64,000 nucleotides of DNA, from positions 52,619 through 116,618 of the forward strand of contig JAROAZ010000019.1 in NCBI GenBank assembly GCA_029432775.1, in the 5' to 3' direction. The notes below the pieces were generated by a model that did not search any database, had not been told where the DNA came from, and saw nothing but the letters and a program-made list of their open reading frames with translations. The stretch is from Pontiellaceae bacterium B12227. GTDB taxonomy: Bacteria > Verrucomicrobiota > Kiritimatiellia > Kiritimatiellales > Pontiellaceae. The translations under genes were made by a program, and so were the position numbers. This document shows positions 44,886-53,547 of the stretch, in pieces (the stretch's first letter is position 1; each line of letters starts with the position of its first letter).

Positions 44886-46238
44886 TTACAGGTAAAATTT
44901 ATAATAGGGTTCGTCGTTTGCGAGGCGCTGAATGTAAAGAGCGGCTTCGCGGGCATGGTAGTCGCCCCACATGCTTGATTCGCCGCACGGTACACTTTGG
45001 CCCTCCGGAATATGGTCCCAACCGTTCGGGCGATGATAGACCGAGTGGAGGATCAGACCCTGATGCGATTCATCGAGGCTGAGATATTTGTCGCTCATCA
45101 GCGTCTTCATGGCGGTTAACCCGGCCTGTGTATATTTCTCATCGTTCAGGTAGCGGCCCAAACGAAGCAGCCCCTGCACACCGATGGCGGCCGCGGAAGA
45201 GTCGATGGGTTCTGCATCGTTGAACGGATCGGATTCGCGTTCATAAACATCTTCGCCGAGTTTGTGTGTATTGAGAGCACCGGTATCCCAATAGGGGATG
45301 CCGTCCGTGGCGCTGTTTTCAATATAGAAGTCGCACGTGGCCTTGGCCATCTTCAGCAGCATGGCTTCAATGGCCGCGCGACCGCCGAGCGGTTCAAGTT
45401 CGGCATCGTCGATCGTCTTCAGGAACTCAAGCTGTTCCGGAGCGCCGACCATAATCCAGGCCAGCCCGCGTGTCCATGTAGTGAACGGCGAGAAACCCTG
45501 CTGCGAGTTGGGGCAGCGGTAGTTGCCATCGTTCAGGTTGAAGATGCTTTCGTGCGCGGTACGTCCCCATAGGTCGTAGTAATCGCGGCCTTCGCCATAA
45601 TAGACGGCATAATCCGCTGTGGTTTGCGCGTGTTGAACGATGCGTTCCAGCAGACTGGTGGATTTGTCGTTTTCTCCCATGATGGAGTGACCGAGCTGAT
45701 GACCAACAGCCAGAGCGCGTAGCGAGCGGATGGTGTCGGCAAAAAGCGAGTGCGGGCCGTTGAAGGAATAGATATAACCGCCCGTGGGCAACGTGGTCCA
45801 GCGTTTGGCTTGCACAGAGCTCGAAGCCTGCAGAGCCATAACATAAAAATTACGCTCCCATTCGCTCTCGGTAATTTTTCCTTCATTCATCAACCGCAAC
45901 AAGTTGCCATAGGTGCTGACATTGTTGAAGCCGTGGTCGTGTACACCGAAGTGACTGACGTGGGGTGCCATTTTTTCAACGGTGTTTTTTCGTCCCATTT
46001 CAAGGAACGACTCATCCCCGGTTACGTCAAATTGTAGGATTTCCGAGCCGTATTGGAAGCCCTGGGTCCATTCTGTCCAACCGCGAGTCGTGTAGTTTCC
46101 TTCAACGGTGAAAACAGGGGATCCGTTGGAGGAATCGTAGTTTTGGTTGAGGTTGTTAATCTTCTGTCCTGAAACAGCCCAGAACCGCTCCAGATCGGGG
46201 AGCAGGTCTTTGGGCGTGAGGTTTCTGTTAATCTGCAT
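44886..46238 (-). CDS. GH88 unsaturated glucuronyl/galacturonyl hydrolase
   Basis: 450 aa from the ATG at 46238 (GGAGAA site); a longer frame to 46295 lacks support. It is an alpha/alpha-barrel enzyme of GH88: TTRGWTEWTQGFQYGSEILQF, GVHDHGFNNVSTYGNLLRL with the family catalytic-position Asp, TTWTRGLAWIMVGA, and PYWDTGALN. These enzymes hydrate the delta-4,5 double bond of unsaturated uronates left by polysaccharide lyases. No signal peptide, so cytoplasmic. The lyase-like protein at 38244 could supply the substrate. Divergent from the XRE-cupin regulator at 46330, which likely controls it. Confidence 0.88.
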   Translation of the reverse strand: MQINRNLTPKDLLPDLERFWAVSGQKINNLNQNYDSSNGSPVFTVEGNYTTRGWTEWTQGFQYGSEILQFDVTGDESFLEMGRKNTVEKMAPHVSHFGVHDHGFNNVSTYGNLLRLMNEGKITESEWERNFYVMALQASSSVQAKRWTTLPTGGYIYSFNGPHSLFADTIRSLRALAVGHQLGHSIMGENDKSTSLLERIVQHAQTTADYAVYYGEGRDYYDLWGRTAHESIFNLNDGNYRCPNSQQGFSPFTTWTRGLAWIMVGAPEQLEFLKTIDDAELEPLGGRAAIEAMLLKMAKATCDFYIENSATDGIPYWDTGALNTHKLGEDVYERESDPFNDAEPIDSSAAAIGVQGLLRLGRYLNDEKYTQAGLTAMKTLMSDKYLSLDESHQGLILHSVYHRPNGWDHIPEGQSVPCGESSMWGDYHAREAALYIQRLANDEPYYKFYL

Positions 46239-46253
46239 GAATATTCTCCGGTG

Positions 46254-46306
46254 ATATATTGTTGGTGAAAATATATTGCATAGGAAATATGTCAAGGACT
46301 ATATTG
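46254..46306. promoter_or_regulatory. Candidate operator between GH88 and XRE-cupin genes
   Basis: The 91-bp divergent gap carries three similar octamers: ATATATTG at 46254 and 46271 and CTATATTG at 46299, in AT-rich DNA. They may be the binding sites of the adjacent XRE-type regulator and include its -10 region. Function inferred from position only. Confidence 0.35.
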
Positions 46307-46329
46307 CGGCGCATTCAATGGAGAGAATA

Positions 46330-46878
46330 ATGGCATCACGCAATGAAAACGGCATGGATATGTATAATTTTTCCGTTATACGCGATCTGCGTAAACGGGA
46401 AGAAATGACGATTGCTGATTTGTCTGAGCGAACGGGGATTTCCCCGGCGGTGATTTCGAAGTTAGAGCGCAACCAGACGGTGGCCGAGCTGAAAACGCTC
46501 TTCCGGCTGGCAAGGGCCTTCGGACTGACGGCTTCCGAAATGCTCGGATTGGTGGAATCCCGCACGGCTCAGGTTAAAGTGGAAACGGATCGGATTGCCG
46601 GCGACTTCCATTTCCGGCAGATCGAGTTTGCCAATTGTAAATGCTACTATGCCGATGCGCCGAAGGGAGCCCAGCGGTCGAATCCGGATGCGCACCGCGA
46701 CGATTTTGAAGTGTGCTGGGTGTTGGAGGGGAGTGTGCAGATTAATCTGCCCTATGAAAGCCATACCTTGAATACCGGGGACTGTTTGCAGTTTGATGCG
46801 GTCTTTGAGCATACCTATGAGGTGCTGGAAGACTGCCGCATCATTATCATGCACATACGCAAACCGAAACGGTTTTAA
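46330..46878 (+). CDS. XRE-family regulator with C-terminal cupin domain
   Basis: 182 aa from the ATG at 46330 (GGAGAG site); an in-frame ATG at 46318 is also possible. The N-terminal helix-turn-helix is VIRDLRKREEMTIADLSERTGISPAVISKLERNQ. The C-terminal cupin (DDFEVCWVLEGSVQINL, LNTGDCLQFDAVFEHTYEV) is the sensor domain of many sugar- or acid-responsive regulators (SutR/PuuR style). Divergent from GH88 and upstream of the OYE-SDR genes, so it probably controls the catabolic block in both directions. Confidence 0.92.
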   Translation: MASRNENGMDMYNFSVIRDLRKREEMTIADLSERTGISPAVISKLERNQTVAELKTLFRLARAFGLTASEMLGLVESRTAQVKVETDRIAGDFHFRQIEFANCKCYYADAPKGAQRSNPDAHRDDFEVCWVLEGSVQINLPYESHTLNTGDCLQFDAVFEHTYEVLEDCRIIIMHIRKPKRF

Positions 46879-46900
46879 AAGAGTGGTCTAAAGTCGGAAG

Positions 46901-46959
46901 GTCAAAGGTCGAAAGTCCTGATCCGCAGACCTTAGACTTTCGACCCATAGACCTTTGAC
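46901..46959. repeat. GTCAAAGGTC-type hairpin repeat, copy 2
   Basis: GTCAAAGGTC (46901) pairs with GACCTTTGAC (46950) and GGTCGAAAGTC (46907) with GACTTTCGACC (46935), so alternative stems are possible. Lies between the regulator and the OYE gene. Confidence 0.7.
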
Positions 46960-46970
46960 TAAAGGGAAAA

Positions 46971-48338
46971 ATGACTGATTTTAGACGATTTAATTTGAAG
47001 ACGCTCGATGATCTGCGGGGAGATCTCGACGCATTGGGGTTGGAACTTCCAATCTCTGGAAATACCGGGGTGCTGGGCGAAAAGGTAACGATCGGCGATC
47101 GCGATCTGCCGAACCGTTTTGTGATCCAGCCCATGGAAGGAGTGGACGGCGATCCGGAAACGGGGGCACCGACCGAACTGACCTACCGCCGCTACAAACG
47201 CTTTGCCGACGGGGGCAGCGGGCTCATCTGGGCCGAAGCGGTTTCCGTGGTTCCGGAAGGCTGTTCCAATGCGAAGCAGATGCGCATTACAGAGGAAAAT
47301 CTCGACCACTATAAAAAACTGGTTGAAGAAACCAAAGCTGCCGGCCGCGCCGAGTTCGGCCATGATCTCCAGTTTGTGGTGCAGTTGACGCATTCCGGGC
47401 GCTTCAGCCGTCCCGGAGGTGTCGTGACACCGCTGAAGGTTCAGCACAATCCGTTTCTGGACGAAACACTGGGCATGAGCGATGTGGAGCCGGTATCGGA
47501 CGATTATCTCGACCGCCTGCAGGACGATTTTGTTAAAGCGGCAAAACTTTCCGCCGAAGCCGGGTTCGACGGCGTGGACATGAAAGCGGTGCACGGCTAC
47601 CTGATTGCCGAACTGCTGGGCTCGCATACCCGCGAAGGGAAATATGGTGGATCCTATGAAAACCGTACCCGATTCCTGCGGGAAACTGCGCAGCGCATGA
47701 TGGCGGAGTTGCCGAAGAGTACCTTTGTCACTTCACGCACCACCGTGCTGGAACCGTGCCCGTATCCCTATGGATGGGGCGTTGTTCCAGAGGCTGGAAA
47801 AAACTGGGAGGTCGACCTCGCCGAGCCGAAGCGTCTGATGAAGGAGTGCTTTGAAATGGGGATGCCGATGTTTAACGTGTCGGTTGGGTTCCCGCGCTTT
47901 CAACCCTATATGAACCGTCCGCACGATAACTCGCTGGTGGGCGAAGGCAATCCGCCGGAATATCCGCTGGTCGGTGTGGAGCGTTTTCAGCAGACGGTTC
48001 GCGAAATGCAGCAGAGCCTGCCGGAATGTCCGGTGCCGACCGCCGGCCTCGCCTGGCTCCGGCATCTGATGCCGGAAGTGGCCGCCGGCCTGGTGGAAGA
48101 AGGCTGGTGCTCGCTCATTGGTCTGGGCCGCGGCGCATTCGCATACCCGGAGTTGGTGAAAGACATTCTGAAGGAAGGAACCATGGATCCTTCCAAGTGC
48201 TGCACCACCTGCTCGATGTGCACACAGATCATGAAAGATGGCGTGGGATGCGGTGGCTGTGTGCTGCGGGAAAAAGAAATCTACGGACCGGAGTTGAAGA
48301 AAGGCCGCGTGGCGGCAAAAGCAAAAGGGCTTGCGTAG
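46971..48338 (+). CDS. Old-yellow-enzyme-type NADH:flavin oxidoreductase with Cys cluster
   Basis: 455 aa. The FMN-barrel lines are clear: NRFVIQPMEGVDGD, HSGRFSRPGG (the active-site His of the family), AAKLSAEAGFDGVDMKAVHGYL and GSHTREGKYGGSYENRTRFL. The C-terminus carries CCTTCSMCTQIMKDGVGCGGC, matching the C-x2-C-x3-C...C spacing of OYE relatives that hold a 4Fe-4S cluster (2,4-dienoyl-CoA reductase type), but the usual extra FAD/NAD domain is missing. It may reduce an unsaturated sugar-derived enone. First of a + strand group with an SDR, an esterase and a flavoprotein. Confidence 0.88.
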   Translation: MTDFRRFNLKTLDDLRGDLDALGLELPISGNTGVLGEKVTIGDRDLPNRFVIQPMEGVDGDPETGAPTELTYRRYKRFADGGSGLIWAEAVSVVPEGCSNAKQMRITEENLDHYKKLVEETKAAGRAEFGHDLQFVVQLTHSGRFSRPGGVVTPLKVQHNPFLDETLGMSDVEPVSDDYLDRLQDDFVKAAKLSAEAGFDGVDMKAVHGYLIAELLGSHTREGKYGGSYENRTRFLRETAQRMMAELPKSTFVTSRTTVLEPCPYPYGWGVVPEAGKNWEVDLAEPKRLMKECFEMGMPMFNVSVGFPRFQPYMNRPHDNSLVGEGNPPEYPLVGVERFQQTVREMQQSLPECPVPTAGLAWLRHLMPEVAAGLVEEGWCSLIGLGRGAFAYPELVKDILKEGTMDPSKCCTTCSMCTQIMKDGVGCGGCVLREKEIYGPELKKGRVAAKAKGLA

Positions 48339-48350
48339 GGCTGGTCGAAG

Positions 48351-48415
48351 GTCTGAAGGTCGAAGGTCCAACGTCGGGCAGCTGACTTTCGACCTGCGAC
48401 TTTCGACCTTCAGAC
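48351..48415. repeat. GTCAAAGGTC-type hairpin repeat, copy 3
   Basis: GTCTGAAGGTCGAA (48351-48364) pairs over 14 perfect bases with TTCGACCTTCAGAC (48402-48415). Between the OYE and SDR genes. Confidence 0.75.
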
Positions 48416-48445
48416 TTTAGACTAACGACGATAAGGAGAATTGAA

Positions 48446-49219
48446 ATGAAAAAAGTAGCATTGGTAACCGGCGGTGGCCGGGGAATTGGTTTTGGAATTT
48501 GTGAAAAGCTGGCAGCGGATGGATTTAATCTGGTGCTCAGCGGACGTTCCGACGCATCGAAGGTGGCGGACTCGGTCCAGGCATTGGAAAAAATGGGTGC
48601 GGAAGTGCTCTACTGTTCCGGCGATGTTTCTTCCGCGGAAGATCGCGCAGCCATGCTGGCTGAAATCAAGGAGCGTTTCGGTCGTCTCGATGTGCTGGTG
48701 AACAACGCCGGTGTGGCACCGAAAGTCCGCGCCGATATTCTAGAGGCCGATGAAGACAGCTTCGAATGGATCATGAAGATTAATCTGCAGGGACCGTATT
48801 TCCTTACCCAGGCGTGTGCTAACTGGATGGTAGAGCAAAAAAAGGCCGACGATTCATTTGCGGGCTGCATTGTTAATGTCGGTTCCATTTCTGCAACGGT
48901 GGTTTCGCCGAACCGGGGCGACTACTGCATCTCCAAAGCCGGACTCGGTATGATGAGCTCGCTCTTCGCCGCGCGGCTCGGCGAGTTCAGTATTCCGGTC
49001 TATGAAATCCGCCCGGGTATCATCAAAACGGATATGACGGCCGGTGTGACCAGCAAATATGACAACCTGATCGATAACACCGACCTGCTGGTCGAAAAGC
49101 GCTGGGGCCTTCCGGAAGATATCGGCAAGTTGGCTGCGGCCATGGCGCGCGGTGATCTGCCGTATGCCAGTGGTCAGGCGATTTATGTGGACGGCGGTTT
49201 AACGCTTCCGAGGTTGTAA
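48446..49219 (+). CDS. Short-chain dehydrogenase/reductase (3-oxoacyl-ACP reductase type)
   Basis: 257 aa. Classical SDR: TGGGRGIG cofactor motif at residues 8-15, NNAG near 90, a catalytic Ser in VNVGSISA, and YCISKAG with the Tyr-x3-Lys pair, ending ASGQAIYVDGGL. The SGRSD segment after the second strand suggests NADPH preference. In this setting a sugar or ketose reductase is more likely than fatty-acid synthesis, as no acyl carrier genes are near. AAGGAG precedes the ATG. The next gene starts right at its stop, implying coupled translation. Confidence 0.93.
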   Translation: MKKVALVTGGGRGIGFGICEKLAADGFNLVLSGRSDASKVADSVQALEKMGAEVLYCSGDVSSAEDRAAMLAEIKERFGRLDVLVNNAGVAPKVRADILEADEDSFEWIMKINLQGPYFLTQACANWMVEQKKADDSFAGCIVNVGSISATVVSPNRGDYCISKAGLGMMSSLFAARLGEFSIPVYEIRPGIIKTDMTAGVTSKYDNLIDNTDLLVEKRWGLPEDIGKLAAAMARGDLPYASGQAIYVDGGLTLPRL

Positions 49220-50050
49220 ATGCTTTCGCTGAGCAACACCAGGAATATTCTGTATTGGCAGAACGAGGTCTCCGATCTTTCGACTGCTGAACTGAAGCAG
49301 GATAATGTTCCGCATCTGGTTCCGTTTCTGCAGCAGGAACCGGGAGAACCCTATCCATGTGTGATTGTGTTGCCGGGCGGGGGCTATCAGCTGCTTTCCG
49401 AGCATGAGTCCGCACCGGTGGCCGGTTGGTTGAACGGGTTGGGGATCAATGCCTTTGTACTGAACTATTCGGTGGCACCGGCAAAACATCCGCAGCCCTA
49501 CCATGATGTTCGCCGGACGATTCAGTGGGTACGGGCCCATGCGGCGGCATTGAATATTGATCCGGAGCGGGTGGGGGTACTCGGATTTTCGGCCGGTGGG
49601 CATCTCGCCGGTGCGGCGGCTTCCTGGTGGGAAGATGAAGCGCTCGCAATTGGAGACGAAATGGATGCCATTTCAGCGCGACCTGATTTAGCGGTGCTGT
49701 GTTATCCGGTCGTGACCGGTAAACCGGGCGACTGTAATGAAGGTTCGCTGATCAATCTCATGGGAGATCCCTCGGACGAAAAGCGGGATGTCTTCAGTCT
49801 GGAAGAACGAATCAGCGCCAGGACCTCCCCGATGTTTATCTGGCATACGGCGGACGATGTTCCGGTGCCGATCGGAAATTCATTTTCAATGGCGCAGGCG
49901 ATGTCTGCTGTCGGGGCTGAATATGAATTGCATGTTTTTCCTGAGGGGGTTCACGGGTTGGGTCTTTGCAGTGTTGACCGGTTGCGCAATGCCGAAGTGG
50001 GGCAGTGGCGCAACCTGTGTGCAGGATGGTTTGAACGTCAGGGGTTTTAA
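49220..50050 (+). CDS. Alpha/beta-hydrolase esterase (acetyl-xylan-esterase-like)
   Basis: 276 aa starting one base after the SDR stop. CVIVLPGGGYQLLSEHE gives the oxyanion-hole HGGG-like segment; the nucleophile is S124 in GFSAGGH; HTADDVPVP gives the Asp and FPEGVHGLGL the His of the triad. It belongs to the BD-FAE/acetyl-esterase group that deacetylates sugars. No signal peptide. It may remove acetyl groups from imported oligosaccharides before the OYE/SDR steps. Confidence 0.88.
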   Translation: MLSLSNTRNILYWQNEVSDLSTAELKQDNVPHLVPFLQQEPGEPYPCVIVLPGGGYQLLSEHESAPVAGWLNGLGINAFVLNYSVAPAKHPQPYHDVRRTIQWVRAHAAALNIDPERVGVLGFSAGGHLAGAAASWWEDEALAIGDEMDAISARPDLAVLCYPVVTGKPGDCNEGSLINLMGDPSDEKRDVFSLEERISARTSPMFIWHTADDVPVPIGNSFSMAQAMSAVGAEYELHVFPEGVHGLGLCSVDRLRNAEVGQWRNLCAGWFERQGF

Positions 50051-50067
50051 GTAAGAAAACAGGGTGA

Positions 50068-52035
50068 ATGGATATGAAAAAAAGTGAATTAAAGGTGGGT
50101 AAAAAAAGTGTTCCGGTAACGAAGGTGCATACCTTGGTAATCGGTTCCGGAGCGGCCGGGTTGAATGCGGCGGTGCAACTGCGGAATCAGGGCATTGAAG
50201 ATGTGCTGATTGTCAGCGAAGGGCTGAAGATGGGCACTTCGATCAATACCGGTTCTGATAAACAGACCTATTATAAAAGTGCCATGTGCGGCAACGATCT
50301 TGATGCCCCGTTGGCGATGGCGAAAAACTTTTTCTCTCCCGGCAGTATGCACGGCGATCTTGCCCTGATCGAGGCGGCCGTCTCCGGACGGGGTTTTCTG
50401 AATCTCGTGAACCTCGGCGTTAAGTTTCCGCAGGATGCATTCGGTCAGTTTATTGGCTATAAAACCGACCACGATCCGGCGCAGCGCGGTACGTCGGTGG
50501 GGCCGTACACCTCGCGCGATATGTGCCGCGCACTGATTGCGGAAGTGAAGCGCCGCGAAATTCCGGTGCAGGAAAAAACGAATGTGATCAGCCTGCTGAC
50601 CTCCGGCGAAGGTAAAGATAAACGTGCCTGCGGTGCGGTGGCCCTCAATGGCGACGCGGAGCTTGTGGCGTATGCGGCCGAAAACGTGGTCTTCGCCGTG
50701 GGAGGACCGGGCGGGCTGTATAAAACCAGCGTCTATCCGGCCGTACATACCGGAGCTATTGGGATTGCTTTGAAAGCCGGCGCCATGGCACAGGGACTGC
50801 CGGAAGCGCAGTATGGACTGGCGTCCACCAAGTTCCGCTGGAATGTTTCCGGCACCTACATGCAGGTGATGCCTAAATTTGTTTCCACCGATGCCGATGG
50901 AAAAAGCAACCCGCGCGAATTCCTGCGCGACTATTTTCCAAACACTGGAAAAATGAACTCGAAGGTTTTCCTGAAGGGATACCAGTGGCCGTTCGATTCC
51001 AAAAAGATTGTCGGCGGTTCATCCATTATCGATATTCTGGTTTACATCGAAACAGTTGAAAAAGGCCGTCGTGTGTTCCTGGACTATCGCGAAAATCCGG
51101 CGGATTTCGACTTCCAGACCCTGGAAAAAGAAGCCTACGAATATCTCGAAAATTCCGGTGCGTTTCAAAAGACGCCGATTGCGCGTTTGAAGCATATGAA
51201 TCCGGGAGCGATCAGCCTCTATAAAGATCATAACATCGACATCACCAAAGAGCCGCTTGAAGTGGCCGTCTGTGCTCAGCACAACAATGGCGGGCTGGCC
51301 GGCAACCATTGGTGGGAATCGACCAACATTAAACACCTCTTCCCGGTGGGGGAAGTAAATGGTTCGCATGGCGTGGCCCGTCCGGGCGGTTCGGCACTGA
51401 ACTCCGGACAGGTGGGCTCATTGCGCGCCGCGGAATTTATTGCCAACGTGTACGATGGGACCGACTTGAAAATGGCCGACTTCAATAAGGCAGCCAAGGC
51501 GGAAATTAAAGAGTTGTCCGGCTTCCTCGGCCGTTGCGAAGCATCGGATTCCAACTGGCGCACCGTTCGTGCAGAGTTGCAGGAACGTATGAGTAAATCC
51601 GGTGCGCATATCCGATCGTTGGAAAGCCTGAAGAAAGCGGTGAAGGACGCTAAAGCGCAGTTGGCCAAGCTGGAGGAAAACGGATGCAAAGTCGAGAACG
51701 CCACCCAGGCAGTTCAGGCCCTGCGGAACCGTCAGCTCTGCTTTGCACATTGGATGTATCTGGAAGCCACGCTCTATCAGGTAAAGAGCGGGGTGGGTTC
51801 CCGTGGATCCGCCATGGTGCAGGATGCGGATGGAAAGCGGGCGCATCGGCAACTCGATAAAGCGCAATGGAGCTTTGCGGCCGAGGATGAATCCTTCAAA
51901 GAGAAGGTTCAGGAAACCGTTCTTAAAGATGGCAAGGTGAAGAGCCGCTGGGTTAAAGTACGCCCAATTCCGGAAAGTAACCTGTGGTTTGAAACCGCCT
52001 GGGCAGACTATCGAGCCGGAAAGATTTATACGTAG
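50068..52035 (+). CDS. FAD-dependent oxidoreductase, fumarate-reductase-flavoprotein type
   Basis: 655 aa. LVIGSGAAGLNAAVQLRNQG is the N-terminal FAD motif; NTGSDKQTYYKS resembles the N-x-G-G-S loop of flavoprotein reductases; ENVVFAVGGPGGLYKTSVYPAVHTG is the second FAD line; HNNGGLAGNHWWESTNIKHLFPVGEVNGSHGVARPGG is the active-site line of the FRD/L-aspartate-oxidase group. No signal peptide or haem motif. It follows the esterase by 17 nt. With the OYE and SDR it forms a set of three redox enzymes, perhaps for reductive removal of a hydroxyl or double bond. Not nadB by context. Confidence 0.85.
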   Translation: MDMKKSELKVGKKSVPVTKVHTLVIGSGAAGLNAAVQLRNQGIEDVLIVSEGLKMGTSINTGSDKQTYYKSAMCGNDLDAPLAMAKNFFSPGSMHGDLALIEAAVSGRGFLNLVNLGVKFPQDAFGQFIGYKTDHDPAQRGTSVGPYTSRDMCRALIAEVKRREIPVQEKTNVISLLTSGEGKDKRACGAVALNGDAELVAYAAENVVFAVGGPGGLYKTSVYPAVHTGAIGIALKAGAMAQGLPEAQYGLASTKFRWNVSGTYMQVMPKFVSTDADGKSNPREFLRDYFPNTGKMNSKVFLKGYQWPFDSKKIVGGSSIIDILVYIETVEKGRRVFLDYRENPADFDFQTLEKEAYEYLENSGAFQKTPIARLKHMNPGAISLYKDHNIDITKEPLEVAVCAQHNNGGLAGNHWWESTNIKHLFPVGEVNGSHGVARPGGSALNSGQVGSLRAAEFIANVYDGTDLKMADFNKAAKAEIKELSGFLGRCEASDSNWRTVRAELQERMSKSGAHIRSLESLKKAVKDAKAQLAKLEENGCKVENATQAVQALRNRQLCFAHWMYLEATLYQVKSGVGSRGSAMVQDADGKRAHRQLDKAQWSFAAEDESFKEKVQETVLKDGKVKSRWVKVRPIPESNLWFETAWADYRAGKIYT

Positions 52036-52044
52036 GAGAGCCTC

Positions 52045-52494
52045 ATGTTGAAAAAGCTGAGCCCGGAAGAGGAACTGGATTTTCTGAAAGAAATCTATGG
52101 AAGCAACGACAACGCAAAATTATTCAGCGCGTTGAAGGAAGCTTTTTCCCTGCTGCAGACCCGCGCGCAGATGCTGCTGGGGCTGGCGACGATCTGTCTG
52201 ACCATTACCGGTTTTTCGGGGCCGCGTATGGCGGCTTCCAATGGTTGGAGCCGGTTCTTCATCGGTTTCGGGCTGACCTTTGTACTCCTGTCGGTCATGG
52301 CTTTGGTGGCGGGGCCGTTGCGTCTTCGCTGGATGACGGCCTGGAAGGCAGAGGATGTGGAGCAGACGCTCCTCCTACATCTGCGCCAACGTAATCTGCG
52401 GACCACCTATTATCGTATTGCGATGTTTTTATTGCTGGTTGGGCTGACCGGCTATTTATTCAGCCTGCTCTTTTTTCTGCTGTCAGTTGAATAA
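52045..52494 (+). CDS. Small membrane protein of unknown function
   Basis: 149 aa, GGAGAG site before the ATG at 52045. A charged N-terminal helix (LSPEEELDFLKEIYGSNDN) precedes three hydrophobic segments: about residues 42-58 (MLLGLATICLTITGF), 68-92 and 122-147. No enzymatic motif. It lies 9 nt after the flavoprotein gene and 41 nt before manA, so it is probably part of the same transcript. Function not recognised. Confidence 0.7.
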   Translation: MLKKLSPEEELDFLKEIYGSNDNAKLFSALKEAFSLLQTRAQMLLGLATICLTITGFSGPRMAASNGWSRFFIGFGLTFVLLSVMALVAGPLRLRWMTAWKAEDVEQTLLLHLRQRNLRTTYYRIAMFLLLVGLTGYLFSLLFFLLSVE

Positions 52495-52535
52495 AGATTA
52501 TTTAATACCGAATTTCGAAGAGAAGGGAATATATC

Positions 52536-53504
52536 ATGTTGTATCCATTAAAATTTAATCCGGTCTACAAAGATTATCCATGGGGAAAAACACGCCTTCC
52601 AAGCTTGTTTGACCGCAAAGCACCTGAAGGAATCTACGCGGAGTCCTGGGAAATATCCACGCATCCGGATGGCGAAAGCATCGTTGTGAACGGCGACCAT
52701 GCCGGCCAATCGTTGTCTGAAGTGCTGGCCGAATCCGGAAAAGAAATTCTCGGATCTCTGGTAGAGGGGAGTGACTTCCCGCTGCTGATCAAGCTGATCG
52801 ATGCCGCTCAGCCGTTGAGTGTGCAGGTGCATCCGAACAACGGAAATGCAGAATCGGTTCAAGGCGAGCCTAAAACGGAGATGTGGTATTTCCTGAATGA
52901 GGAGCCTTCGCAGATTTACTGCGGGCTGAAACCCGGAACCAGCCGCGAAGATTTTATTCAGGCGATGGAAGAAGAATCCTTTGAGGAAATTTTACGTGCG
53001 GTGCCTGCCGAAAAAGGTGGCGCGGCTTTTGTGCCGGGCGGACGGGTGCATGCCATTGATGCCGGTTGCCTGATCCTTGAGATTCAGCAGAACTCCAATA
53101 CGACCTACCGCGTCTACGACTGGGGCCGCATGGGTAACGACGGTAAGCCGCGCGAAATGCATGTGGATAAAGCACTTGAGGTGATTGACTTTGAAGATGC
53201 CGAGGATCCGGTCTGCACGCCGGTTGAGACCTCTGCCAATGTTCGGAATATCTGTACATCCGATTTTTTCCAATTGGATGAGCTGATCGTTGAAGGTGCC
53301 GTTGATCAGCATGCAGACGGCCGGAGCTTCCATGCTTTGTTCTCCGCGGACGGCGGCTTTGAGCTGCTTTATGGGAATGGACAGAAAGAATCGGTAGCTA
53401 AAGGGGAATCGGTGCTGATTCCGGCAGAACTAGGATCCTACACGTTGAAATCGGATGCAGAAATCAAGGTGTTGAAAACCTGCATGCCTTCCATTTACTC
53501 CTGA
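52536..53504 (+). CDS. manA: Mannose-6-phosphate isomerase, type I
   Basis: 322 aa; interconverts mannose-6-phosphate and fructose-6-phosphate, in the cytoplasm. Zinc-binding residues are visible: Q97 and H99 in SVQVHP, E115 in PKTEMWY, and H172 in GGRVHAIDAG. The start PLKFNPVYKDYPWGKTRLPSLF is the usual opening of the short bacterial form. It fits mannose or GDP-fucose metabolism, so it can link the catabolic block to central metabolism. The ATG at 52536 has a GAAGGGAA site. A T7 run after the gene suggests a weak terminator near 53525. Confidence 0.93.
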   Translation: MLYPLKFNPVYKDYPWGKTRLPSLFDRKAPEGIYAESWEISTHPDGESIVVNGDHAGQSLSEVLAESGKEILGSLVEGSDFPLLIKLIDAAQPLSVQVHPNNGNAESVQGEPKTEMWYFLNEEPSQIYCGLKPGTSREDFIQAMEEESFEEILRAVPAEKGGAAFVPGGRVHAIDAGCLILEIQQNSNTTYRVYDWGRMGNDGKPREMHVDKALEVIDFEDAEDPVCTPVETSANVRNICTSDFFQLDELIVEGAVDQHADGRSFHALFSADGGFELLYGNGQKESVAKGESVLIPAELGSYTLKSDAEIKVLKTCMPSIYS

Positions 53505-53547
53505 TCCGCTGAATCCGGCAGCTGTTTTTTTGCTTTAGGTCCGGGCT

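Noticed and set aside
44805..48415. GGTCAAAGGTC-type repeats as a possible CRISPR array
   Set aside because: Copies are single, far apart, each an imperfect hairpin between genes, with no regular spacers and no cas genes.
50068..52035. Assignment as L-aspartate oxidase (nadB)
   Set aside because: Fold family is shared, but no NAD-synthesis genes are nearby and the protein is longer than NadB; kept as a general flavoprotein.
52045..52494. Small membrane protein as a defence (Pycsar-type) effector
   Set aside because: Only the helix count is similar; no cyclase is adjacent and it sits within a metabolic operon.
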